Assembly (NCBI RefSeq): GCF_900100735.1
Contig: NZ_FNCJ01000002.1
Location: forward strand, 62,001-126,000
DNA length: 64,000 nt
DNA from: Paraburkholderia phenazinium
GTDB taxonomy: Bacteria; Pseudomonadota; Gammaproteobacteria; Burkholderiales; Burkholderiaceae
Reading direction: 5' to 3'
A model generated the notes under the pieces. The model was not told the origin of the DNA. It did no database searches and saw only the letters and a list, made by a program, of their open reading frames with translations. Shown one piece after another: positions 18,298 through 25,546 of the stretch. Numbering within the stretch: position 1 is the first letter of the stretch; every line of letters starts with the position of its first letter. The translations under genes and the position numbers were made by a program.

Positions 18298-19101
18298 ATG
18301 ACGCCAACCATCAACGACCTGCCTTTCAACCGGTACCAGTCCAACGTCCATTCACAGAATGGCGAGGACGGCGTAATCGCTGAAATCCACAAACGCTTGA
18401 ATGTCAGCGCTGACGCAGACAACTGGTGCGTAGAATTTGGTGCGTGGGACGGCATACATCTCAGCAACACGTTCCATCTTGTGGAGCGAGGATGGAACGC
18501 CGTTTATATTGAGGGTGATAACAAAAGATACGGCGACCTCCTGAACACAGCCAGGCGCTATCCGAAGATCACACCCGTCAATGCGTTTGTGGCGCGCTTC
18601 GCTGGCGACGAGCTTTCGCTGGACTCCATTCTCGGTAAAACGGCGATTCCGGCGGAATTTGCGCTGCTCTCAATCGACATTGACTCGTACGACTGCGACG
18701 TATGGGAGTCTTTGAAAAACTACACGCCAAAGGTAGTCGTTATTGAAATCAACTCGAGTGTGCCGCCCGGAATAGTGTGGAGGCATAGCGAAAAAACCAA
18801 AGGGAACACCTTTTCCGCCACGTGTAACGTAGCGAAAAAGAAAGGCTATACGCTGGTTTGCCACACCGGAAACCTCATTTTTGTCCGAGACGATCTGGTA
18901 GGCGAATTGAACATTGACCAGCGATACATCGACTATCCCGAGCTGTTGTTCCAGTTCGATGGCAAATGGGTGCAAGACAACATGTTTCCCGAGCCGCGAG
19001 CGATTTCCCTGATAAAAGAATGTGCCGTCAAGCTAACCCCAAAACCGCTTTTGCCCATTGTCAAAAGAACTTATAAGGCAATTTTTGGGGCGGCCCCCTG
19101 A
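18298..19101 (+). CDS. FkbM-like / SAM-fold hypothetical protein linked to the flippase
   Basis: 267 residues from an ATG with GGGAGGGG upstream. CVEFGAWDG near residue 43 resembles the SAM-binding strand of FkbM-type methyltransferases. The matching downstream strand is LLSIDIDSYDCDVWESL near 120, followed by KVVVIEINS. The C-terminal tail is basic. Proteins of this type often sit in surface-polysaccharide loci. Base composition is lower in GC than the flippase gene in front of it, suggesting separate acquisition. The methyltransferase role is inferred. Confidence 0.65.
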   Translation: MTPTINDLPFNRYQSNVHSQNGEDGVIAEIHKRLNVSADADNWCVEFGAWDGIHLSNTFHLVERGWNAVYIEGDNKRYGDLLNTARRYPKITPVNAFVARFAGDELSLDSILGKTAIPAEFALLSIDIDSYDCDVWESLKNYTPKVVVIEINSSVPPGIVWRHSEKTKGNTFSATCNVAKKKGYTLVCHTGNLIFVRDDLVGELNIDQRYIDYPELLFQFDGKWVQDNMFPEPRAISLIKECAVKLTPKPLLPIVKRTYKAIFGAAP

Positions 19102-19166
19102 CTCATCGCCCGGCGCCGCCCACTTGACATACCGCGCAGGTGCGGCTCGAAGCACGCATTGACGGA

Positions 19167-19370
19167 TTATTCGCCGTCCCAGTAGTCCGTGCTTTTGCCG
19201 CTAAAGCCGATGGCGTTGAATCCATCCGGACCATCGACCCTCGCCGCATACTTGCCTGAATCCGGGTACTCGCAAATCTCTGGGGACTGCTGTGTGCTGA
19301 CCGCGAGGTAGCGCAGTTCCTGATCGCTCGAATTGACGATCTGGTGTGCTGTCGCCACGCCGCGCGACCT
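19167..19370 (-). pseudogene. C-terminal remnant of a cupin-domain protein
   Basis: Reads GVATAHQIVNSSDQELRYLA then PEICEYPDSGKYAA, the C-terminal half of cupin proteins with a CEYPDSGK motif. The metal-binding N-terminal half is missing: homology stops near 19365-19370, where the neighbouring LysR fragment begins on the other strand. It is a truncated relic at a recombination junction. Confidence 0.65.
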
Positions 19371-19592
19371 AGCGGTGCTGCAATCCTGCCCGATTGGCTC
19401 GTGGCGAACGCGTTACGGGAACAGCGCTTGATCCAGCTCGTGCCAGAGTATTCGATCCCGCAACAAGGGGTCTACGCGGTGTTTCCGAATACGGCACACG
19501 TTCCGGAGAAAGTTCGTCGCTTTGTTGATTTCATGCGTGAATTCCCGGCGCGGAAAGTGGCTCAAGAGAAGCACTCGGTTATCGCGGCATGA
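19371..19592 (+). pseudogene. C-terminal remnant of a LysR-type regulator
   Basis: Reads GAAILPDWLVANALREQRLI then PQQGVYAVFPNTAHVPEKVR and RFVDFMREF, the last 70 residues of a LysR effector domain. No HTH or upstream coding sequence is present. The end overlaps, tail to tail, the intact LysR gene on the other strand by 31 bases. Confidence 0.65.
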
Positions 19593-20464
19593 ACCTTGAC
19601 CACGGCCGCATCCCGCAGCGAACTGCTGCGCCATCCCAGCTCAATCGGATAGCCCGGCACGTCGAGTGGGCACGCCAGCAGCTTTAGTCCCGTCATTTTT
19701 GCGATCGCTTCGGCCGCATGGAGGGGGATCGTCGCCACCGCTCGCGTGCCTTTCAGCAGAAACGGCAATGCCGCGAAGTGCGTCGTCGACGCTATGACAT
19801 TGCGCTTCAGTCCGAGGGCCGCCAGGGCCTCGTCGACGATCCCAACCACGCCGCCCGACGAAACCAGAACATGTCCCCTCGACACAAATTCGTCGAGCGT
19901 CAGACCTTGGGGGCTGTCACTCGCGCCGTCTATCAGGCACGCATAGCTTCCCTCGCCGAGTACTTTGTGACTGAGACCCCGAGCGGCAAAGCCACCCGCA
20001 GCGACTGCCAGATCCATTTCCTGGTTGGCCAGTGCGTCGCTCACGATCTGACTGTACGTTTGCCGGAAAATGATCCGCAGCCCGGGGGCGCGACGTTCCA
20101 CCATGTCGATGATCCGTTGCCCCAAGGCCAGCTCAAAGTCGTCGGAGAGTCCGATCGATACGGCACGGCCATGGAAGGTGGTTGCATCAGGTGAAGCGAT
20201 GGCCAGGCTTTGCCTGCACTTGTCCAGTGCCTCGCTGATCACGGGCTTGAGTTCGCGCGCCCGCGACGTCGGCGCCAGACCGCGGCCGGTGCGCACGAAC
20301 AGCGTGTCGGAATAGACCTCGCGCAGGCGCCGCAAAGACGCGCTGACGGCAGACTGGGTCATGTCCAGACGAATCGCCGCCCGGCTGGCCCCTCCCTCTT
20401 CGAACAACGCTTCAAAGATCTTCAGCAGGTTCAGATCGACGGCAGAGATATCAAATCTATTCAT
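19562..20464 (-). CDS. LysR family transcriptional regulator
   Basis: 300 residues. The N-terminal HTH includes LNLLKIFEALFEEGGASRAA and TQSAVSASLRRLREVYSDTL, of the NodD/SyrM-like clade with VDLNLL at the start. An effector-binding domain follows. It is divergent from the nitrilase gene with 84 bases between starts. A dyad at 20462-20483 overlaps its own start codon, consistent with autorepression and control of the nitrilase. The 3' end overlaps an older LysR fragment. Confidence 0.92.
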   Translation of the reverse strand: MNRFDISAVDLNLLKIFEALFEEGGASRAAIRLDMTQSAVSASLRRLREVYSDTLFVRTGRGLAPTSRARELKPVISEALDKCRQSLAIASPDATTFHGRAVSIGLSDDFELALGQRIIDMVERRAPGLRIIFRQTYSQIVSDALANQEMDLAVAAGGFAARGLSHKVLGEGSYACLIDGASDSPQGLTLDEFVSRGHVLVSSGGVVGIVDEALAALGLKRNVIASTTHFAALPFLLKGTRAVATIPLHAAEAIAKMTGLKLLACPLDVPGYPIELGWRSSSLRDAAVVKVHAAITECFS

Positions 20465-20483
20465 ATCGGAAAGTTATGATATG
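20462..20483. promoter_or_regulatory. LysR operator candidate
   Basis: CATATC and GATATG arms are separated by 10 bases. The site overlaps the LysR start codon in the divergent intergenic region, matching the ATC-N-GAT form common for LysR binding boxes. Confidence 0.5.
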
Positions 20484-20548
20484 TGTTCACGCGATTCTAT
20501 CGCCACGGAAAGATAGCGCTTTATCAACTTCCCCTGGAGAAATTCATC

Positions 20549-21475
20549 GTGTCCAAGTCGAAAGTCGCCGCATTGCAAATCGGCTCGTCCGCTGCCGGCA
20601 AGGCAGAGACGCTGCGCCAGATCCTGTCGTTCGAAGAGCCGATCCGCGCTTCTGGAGCGAAGCTCGTCGTCATGCCGGAAGCGCTGCTGGGCGGCTATCC
20701 GAAAGGCGAGATCTTCGGCACGCGGCTCGGTTATCGACTGCCTGAAGGGCGTGAGGCGTTTGCGCGCTATTACAACAACGCGATCGACGTCCCGGGCGAG
20801 GAGACGGAGGCGCTCGACGAGCTTTCGACCCGGTGCGGCGTGTCGCTCGTGATCGGTGTCATTGAACGCGCGGGCAGCACGCTTTACTGCACGGCGCTGT
20901 TCTTCAATCCGGGAGAAGGACTGGTCGCGAAGCACCGCAAGCTGATGCCGACCGGGACCGAGCGTCTGATCTGGGGGCAAGGCGATGGTTCAACCCTGCC
21001 TGCCGTCGAGACTTCCGCTGGCGTCGCGGGGGCGGTGATCTGTTGGGAAAATCACATGCCGCTGATGCGTATGGCCATGTATGCGAAAGGCGTGCAGATC
21101 TGGTGTGCTCCCACGGTGGACGAGCGCGACATCTGGCAATGCTCGATGCGGCACATCGCCCACGAGGGCCGCTGCTTCGTCATCAGTGCATGTCAGGTAC
21201 AGCCGTCGCCGACGGCACTTGGTATCGACGTGCCGAACTGGGACAAAGACCGTCCGCTGATCAACGGCGGCAGCGTGATTGTCGGACCGCTCGGCGATGT
21301 GCTAGCCGGACCGCTACGTGGCGAAGCGGGCCTCGTCGTGGCCGAGATCGATACGGATGAACTCACACGAGCACGTTACGATTTCGACGTGGTCGGCCAC
21401 TATGCTCGTCCGGATGTTTTCTCGCTTTCGGTCGACGAGCGGCAAAAGCGTACCGTCGCGTTCACCTCGGAATGA
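20549..21475 (+). CDS. Nitrilase / carbon-nitrogen hydrolase
   Basis: 308 residues from a GTG start at 20549 with CTGGAGA 8 bases upstream. Nitrilase superfamily fold with the Glu-Lys-Cys triad: E44 ([13 protein letters not shown]), K131 ([18 protein letters not shown]) and C165 (ICWENHMPL). The ICWENxMPL motif matches true aliphatic or aromatic nitrilases, which turn organic nitriles into carboxylic acids and ammonia, rather than amidases. Length is slightly below the usual 330-350. It is probably controlled by the divergent LysR gene. Confidence 0.9.
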   Translation: MSKSKVAALQIGSSAAGKAETLRQILSFEEPIRASGAKLVVMPEALLGGYPKGEIFGTRLGYRLPEGREAFARYYNNAIDVPGEETEALDELSTRCGVSLVIGVIERAGSTLYCTALFFNPGEGLVAKHRKLMPTGTERLIWGQGDGSTLPAVETSAGVAGAVICWENHMPLMRMAMYAKGVQIWCAPTVDERDIWQCSMRHIAHEGRCFVISACQVQPSPTALGIDVPNWDKDRPLINGGSVIVGPLGDVLAGPLRGEAGLVVAEIDTDELTRARYDFDVVGHYARPDVFSLSVDERQKRTVAFTSE

Positions 21476-21590
21476 GATTCCTGGAGATTCGATCTAGCCC
21501 CGCGCCGTCACTGAAGATCCAATGAAATGTAGTGCGAGAACAACATGGCGTCGATTGACAGACGGCGCGTTCACATAGACACTTCAGGCC

Positions 21591-21677
21591 ATGTTGACGA
21601 ACCACATCTCCCCATTCGCAGAGCAAGGCGGCAAGTATGTCCAGTTGGACGTACTGCGGGGGGCCCGTTCGCGTTAG
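21591..21677 (+). CDS. 28-codon short ORF ahead of a terminator-like hairpin
   Basis: Starts MLTNHISPFAEQGG and ends VLRGARSR. The ribosome binding site is weak. Twenty-one bases after its stop is a strong intrinsic terminator, and a further ORF begins 40 bases beyond that. The layout resembles leader-peptide attenuation, but translation of this ORF is not well supported. Confidence 0.3.
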   Translation: MLTNHISPFAEQGGKYVQLDVLRGARSR

Positions 21678-21698
21678 ATTTGAACAAAGCGTTTGTCA

Positions 21699-21736
21699 AC
21701 AGGCCTCGCCGGAAACGGATGAGGCCTGTTTTGTTT
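21699..21736 (+). terminator. Intrinsic terminator / possible attenuator
   Basis: A perfect 9-bp stem (ACAGGCCTC / GAGGCCTGT), 13-base loop and TTTGTTT tail. It ends about 40 bases before the start of the hypothetical gene at 21776, and may terminate nitrilase transcription or act as an attenuator. Confidence 0.75.
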
Positions 21737-21775
21737 GTAGCGTCTCCGTTTCCGGTTTTACTCACGGAGATAACT

Positions 21776-22108
21776 ATGAACACGAAAACATCGAGCCGTA
21801 CTCTTCACAACGAGTCCATCCAAACGATCTACCCGACTCGGCATCCCGCCAAGTCGAGAGTCGAGGACGAGATCCACGATCGCCATGCGGCCGGGTACGC
21901 CATGCCGGTGGCGCGGGCACGGATTTTCCATCCGTTCGAATATTGGGCGCAGGAACGGGCAGGACTTCGATATGGATTCGAAGACCTGTCGGCTGATTCA
22001 TGTCCTGATCGCGCAGTCCAGTATCGCGGCTTCAAGCTTCCGGTGATGACTATCGGGTCGCTGCAAGATTGGGCGACGCGATTGTTCCACCTGGTACGTG
22101 GACCTTGA
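21776..22108 (+). CDS. Hypothetical protein
   Basis: 110 residues from an ATG preceded by ACGGAG. I recognise no domain. It is hydrophilic and rich in His, Arg and Glu, with a central FHPFEYWAQERAGLRYGFEDL segment and a C-terminal GSLQDWATRLFHLVRGP amphipathic stretch. No signal peptide or membrane helix. It is flanked by a terminator upstream and a compound hairpin downstream, so it seems an independent unit. Confidence 0.6.
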   Translation: MNTKTSSRTLHNESIQTIYPTRHPAKSRVEDEIHDRHAAGYAMPVARARIFHPFEYWAQERAGLRYGFEDLSADSCPDRAVQYRGFKLPVMTIGSLQDWATRLFHLVRGP

Positions 22109-22114
22109 ACGTGT

Positions 22115-22153
22115 GGCCCCGCGGCTCAGTGGTTCACTGAGTTCTGCGGGGCC
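22115..22153. terminator. Compound stem-loop after the hypothetical gene
   Basis: Outer arms GGCCCCGC/GCGGGGCC enclose inner arms CTCAGTG/CACTGAG with a 3-base loop. There is no T-tract. Probable transcript end or processing site. Confidence 0.5.
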
Positions 22154-22440
22154 TGAGGAACCAGCCTGCACGATTCCCCGGGGCGGTTCACGTAAGCCGC
22201 GATGATCAAACCTGCAGATGACTGCTAGCAGGATGCGGTGAAAGTCTGCACAGGGTCGGGAGTGTGAGTTCGCTGATGCAGCAAACCGCCGTCGGGTGCA
22301 TCGAATATGTGTCGTAGACTGTCGGGTCCATGCCGAAACTTGTCGGATGGGTAGCGGGGCCTCTCGGCCGATGCCGTTGCAGGTGGCTTTCGCTAGAATC
22401 TGTTTTCGATCCTTATATTCGTCCATAACCGGAGACAAAC
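22154..22440. other. Intergenic region before the aminotransferase
   Basis: About 290 bases. No gene seen; it must contain the aminotransferase promoter. No clear palindrome. Confidence 0.4.
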
Positions 22441-23568
22441 GTGCCAGGCTTACTTCCCGATGTCGACCGCGAGGGACTCCTCGAATATTCAGTCGTTTAC
22501 ACCGACCGATCAATCAATCATATGTCGCAGTTCTTTCAAGGAGTCCTGCGCGATATTTCAGGAACCCTGAAAAAGGTTTACAACGCGAAGTCGGCCGTTA
22601 TCGTCCCGGGCAGCGGCACTTTCGGCATGGAAGCCGTCGCACGGCAGTTCGCGACGGGCAGGAAGTGTCTGGTCATCCGCAATGGCTGGTTCAGTTTCCG
22701 CTGGTCGCAGATTTTCGACATGGGCGGCATTCCGTCTGAATCGATGGTGTTGAAGGCGCGTCCGGTCGAGCAAGGCAGGCAGGCCGCCTATGCACCGGCT
22801 CCGATCGAAGAAGTGGTCGCTGCGATCAAGGAGAACAAGCCGGATCTGGTCTTTGCGCCGCATGTCGAAACTGCATCCGGGATGATGTTGCCTGATGCCT
22901 ATTTGCGTGCCGTGTCCGACGCTGTTCACGCCGTCGGCGGCATGTTTGTGCTGGACTGTATCGCCTCCGGTACGATCTGGGTGGACATGCAGGCCAGTGG
23001 CGTCGATGTCCTGATCAGCGCACCGCAAAAGGGATGGAGCGCGCCACCCTGCTGCGCACTGGTCATGCTCAGCCCTCTCGCCCGCGAAAGAGTCGACGTA
23101 ACAACCAGCACCAGTTTCGCTTGCGATCTTCGCAAATGGCTGCAGATCATGGAAGCCTACGAGAACGGTGGGTTCGCGTACCACGCCACGATGCCCACGG
23201 ACAGTCTCACGGCCCTGCGTGACGTCATGAAGGAAACCGAGGCATATGGCTTCGACAAAGTGAGAGCGGAGCAGCTTGAACTCGGCAAGCGCATTCGCTC
23301 TCTGTTGAGTGACAAAGGTTTCAAAAGCGTGGCGGCCGAAGGTTTTCAGGCTCCGGGCGTCGTGGTCAGCTACACGGACGATGACGGCATACGATCCGGC
23401 AAGAAATTCGCCGATGCCGGCTTGCAGATCGCGCCCGGCGTTCCCCTTCAATGCGACGAGCCTGAAGACTTCAAAACATTCCGCGTCGGATTATTTGGCC
23501 TGGACAAACTGCATGACGTCGAAGGCACGGTCGCCAGGTTCGCCAAGGCGTTAGACAGTATTCTTTAG
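22441..23568 (+). CDS. Class V PLP-dependent aminotransferase (serine/alanine-glyoxylate type)
   Basis: 375 residues from a GTG with CCGGAG upstream. Fold-type I aminotransferase: PGSGTFGMEA binds cofactor phosphate near 57-64, D172 (FVLDCIASG) pairs with the pyridine nitrogen, and K197 (SAPQKGWSAPP) is the Schiff-base lysine. The family transfers amino groups between alanine or serine and glyoxylate or pyruvate. It stands alone, with no neighbouring pathway gene to indicate the physiological substrate. Confidence 0.88.
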   Translation: MPGLLPDVDREGLLEYSVVYTDRSINHMSQFFQGVLRDISGTLKKVYNAKSAVIVPGSGTFGMEAVARQFATGRKCLVIRNGWFSFRWSQIFDMGGIPSESMVLKARPVEQGRQAAYAPAPIEEVVAAIKENKPDLVFAPHVETASGMMLPDAYLRAVSDAVHAVGGMFVLDCIASGTIWVDMQASGVDVLISAPQKGWSAPPCCALVMLSPLARERVDVTTSTSFACDLRKWLQIMEAYENGGFAYHATMPTDSLTALRDVMKETEAYGFDKVRAEQLELGKRIRSLLSDKGFKSVAAEGFQAPGVVVSYTDDDGIRSGKKFADAGLQIAPGVPLQCDEPEDFKTFRVGLFGLDKLHDVEGTVARFAKALDSIL

Positions 23569-23870
23569 AGCGCTTTTCCGGTGTATGTGCGCATGGCTCG
23601 CCCTCGCAACCGCATCGACAGGAGGGCTCCGGAACCTGCCGGAATAGCGATGCGCACGCTTCGGCCGGAGCCGACAATGGGGCGGGTCGGGTTCTACATC
23701 AGCAATGCGGCGGATTGCTGACAATGGCGGTATCGAGAAGTCGGACGGCAGCCGCCTTAGCGCTCGCGTCGGGTCGGAGGGCGGTGACGCCTGCTTCTCG
23801 CCGATGAAGCCAAGCGCCCCCCAACCAGTAGATCTGAAACCCACGCCAGTGCCTGCGTGGCCCCAGTCTC
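23569..23870. other. Intergenic region between convergent genes
   Basis: About 300 bases. It holds a long-range GGCTCCGG/CCGGAGCC pair (23625-23672) that may serve as a terminator. No gene supported. Confidence 0.4.
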
Positions 23871-24488
23871 TCACGCAGACCGGCTCCGCTTGTGCGCTTT
23901 CACCAGCCTTTCCACTGCGCTGTCGGTAACGTCCTTAAACAGCGAGACATTGCCATAAGCCCGCGCAGCGAGCATGGCGCCGTATACCAGCGACACGAGT
24001 GTTGCGGCCTCGGTTTGAACCGACGAACTCAGTTTGAAGAGGTCGTTTTTCACGCCTGACTCGAGCACCTGCTCAAGCCACGCAGTGAGGTTATCGAAAA
24101 ACGCTTTCACCTCTTTCGCTACTTCCTCGGGCAGCGACGGAAGTTCGGCGCCGAGCATGCCAGCCACGCAGAACGGAGCTGTGTCGTCCGCAATGCAGCG
24201 TTCCCAATGGCCGATGTAGGCACGCAACTGCGCAAGCGCGTCGGCACCGCTTGCCTCAAGTAACACCATGTCGGCGTCAAACGTTTCCCGCCAATCGTTC
24301 AATACAGCGATCACGAGATCTGTTTTCGCGGGGAAGTGGTGGTGAATGCTCGCCTTACGAATGTCGATTGCGTCGGCGACGTCGGCATAGCTAAACCCGC
24401 TATAGCCGCGACGCATGATGAGTTGCCGGCCCGCTTCGATAATCCTGTTCGCGGTCAGGTCCCCAGTTGCTGTCATTTTGCCTACCAT
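23871..24488 (-). CDS. TetR/AcrR family regulator
   Basis: 205 residues from the outermost ATG; an ATG 12 bases downstream (MTATGDL) has GGTAGG 4 bases before it and may be the true start. The HTH spans about 12-58 (IIEAGRQLIMRRGYSGFSYADVADAIDIRKASIHHHF) and a C-terminal ligand domain follows. It is divergent from a secreted alpha/beta hydrolase. One perfect 26-bp palindrome and one degenerate copy lie between the genes, so it very likely represses both. Confidence 0.9.
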   Translation of the reverse strand: MVGKMTATGDLTANRIIEAGRQLIMRRGYSGFSYADVADAIDIRKASIHHHFPAKTDLVIAVLNDWRETFDADMVLLEASGADALAQLRAYIGHWERCIADDTAPFCVAGMLGAELPSLPEEVAKEVKAFFDNLTAWLEQVLESGVKNDLFKLSSSVQTEAATLVSLVYGAMLAARAYGNVSLFKDVTDSAVERLVKAHKRSRSA

Positions 24489-24502
24489 CTAGTCGGTTGG
24501 AT
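24485..24502. promoter_or_regulatory. Degenerate second TetR operator
   Basis: An 18-base site overlapping the TetR start. It matches 11 of 18 positions of the core of the 24562-24587 palindrome, mainly in the outer ATCC/GATGG half-sites. Consistent with autoregulation. Confidence 0.4.
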
Positions 24503-24561
24503 ACTCGACAGTCTACGCGGAGCGGGCACCAATTTCCAGCCTTGAAAATTTTCTTGCATTC

Positions 24562-24587
24562 TAGCCATCCTACTAGTAGGATGGCTA
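24562..24587. promoter_or_regulatory. Perfect 26-bp TetR operator palindrome
   Basis: Each half is TAGCCATCCTACT followed by its complement. It lies 60 bases before the hydrolase start, in the divergent TetR/hydrolase region. Confidence 0.7.
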
Positions 24588-24647
24588 CATCGGTCAGGGA
24601 GATCCCCGGTCGACTTCTCTGGTTACCTCACTCTTTGGAGCATGAAA

Positions 24648-25418
24648 ATGAAGATTTCCTCATACGTAAGCAAAATCGCCGCCGCAGTCGCGTTCTCCGC
24701 CGCGGTCCTGGGATCACACGCAGCGGTGGCTGCACCCGTCAAGAACGTCGTCCTCGTTCACGGCTATTTCGCCGATGGCTCGGGCTGGCAGGCCGTCTCG
24801 AACATCCTTACCCGCGACGGCTACAAGGTTTCGGTCGTGCAAGAGCCGGAAACCTCGTTCGACGAGGATGTGAAGGCAACCACCCGGGTGATCGATGCAC
24901 AGGACGGCCCGAGCATCCTCGTCGGTCACAGCTACGGTGGTGCGGTGGTGACCGAGGCCGGCAACGACGACAAGGTCGCAGGTCTTGTTTATGTGGCTGC
25001 TTTCCAGCCCGATACGGGAGAAAGCCCCCTTGATCTGACCAAAAAGATGCCGCCCGCGACCACGGCGATCAAGGCGACGGCAGATGGCCACCTGTATTTC
25101 GATGAGGCGATGTTCCACGCAGATTTCGCCGCCGACGTTCCCGCTGCCGAAGCAAAGTTCATGGCTATTTCGCAAGTGACGCCGGCGGCACAGTCGTTTG
25201 GTGTCCCGATCAAACATGCGGCGTGGAGGACGAAGCCGAGTTGGGCGGTTGTCGCGACGGCGGACCGCGCAATCAATCCCGATCTGGAGCGCTTCATGAC
25301 CCAGCGTGCCGGAAGCAAGGTGGTTGAGGTCAACTCGAGCCACGTGGCTTACATGTCGCACCCGGCCGAAGTCGCCAAGCTCATCGAACAAGCCGCGACT
25401 CAATCCAGCAAAGAATGA
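24648..25418 (+). CDS. Secreted alpha/beta hydrolase
   Basis: 256 residues from the second of two ATGs, because GGAG is 7 bases before it. The signal peptide ends near AAVAAP. Oxyanion region LVHGYFADG; nucleophile S95 in GHSYGG; Asp in ATADRAINP; catalytic His in SSHVAYMSHP. Such proteins are esterase/hydroxynitrile-lyase-like and periplasmic; the substrate is unknown. Expression is probably controlled by the divergent TetR protein through the 26-bp palindrome. Confidence 0.9.
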   Translation: MKISSYVSKIAAAVAFSAAVLGSHAAVAAPVKNVVLVHGYFADGSGWQAVSNILTRDGYKVSVVQEPETSFDEDVKATTRVIDAQDGPSILVGHSYGGAVVTEAGNDDKVAGLVYVAAFQPDTGESPLDLTKKMPPATTAIKATADGHLYFDEAMFHADFAADVPAAEAKFMAISQVTPAAQSFGVPIKHAAWRTKPSWAVVATADRAINPDLERFMTQRAGSKVVEVNSSHVAYMSHPAEVAKLIEQAATQSSKE

Positions 25419-25546
25419 TGAAACGTGACGCGCCGCCTTTGATCCCTGTATTGATCGGGGCGGCCCATATCACTGGCTCGGGCAGACGCGATTGTCGCAA
25501 GCTTGCATGGGGAATCCATGCGACGCGGACCTTGCAGGCATGCCAC

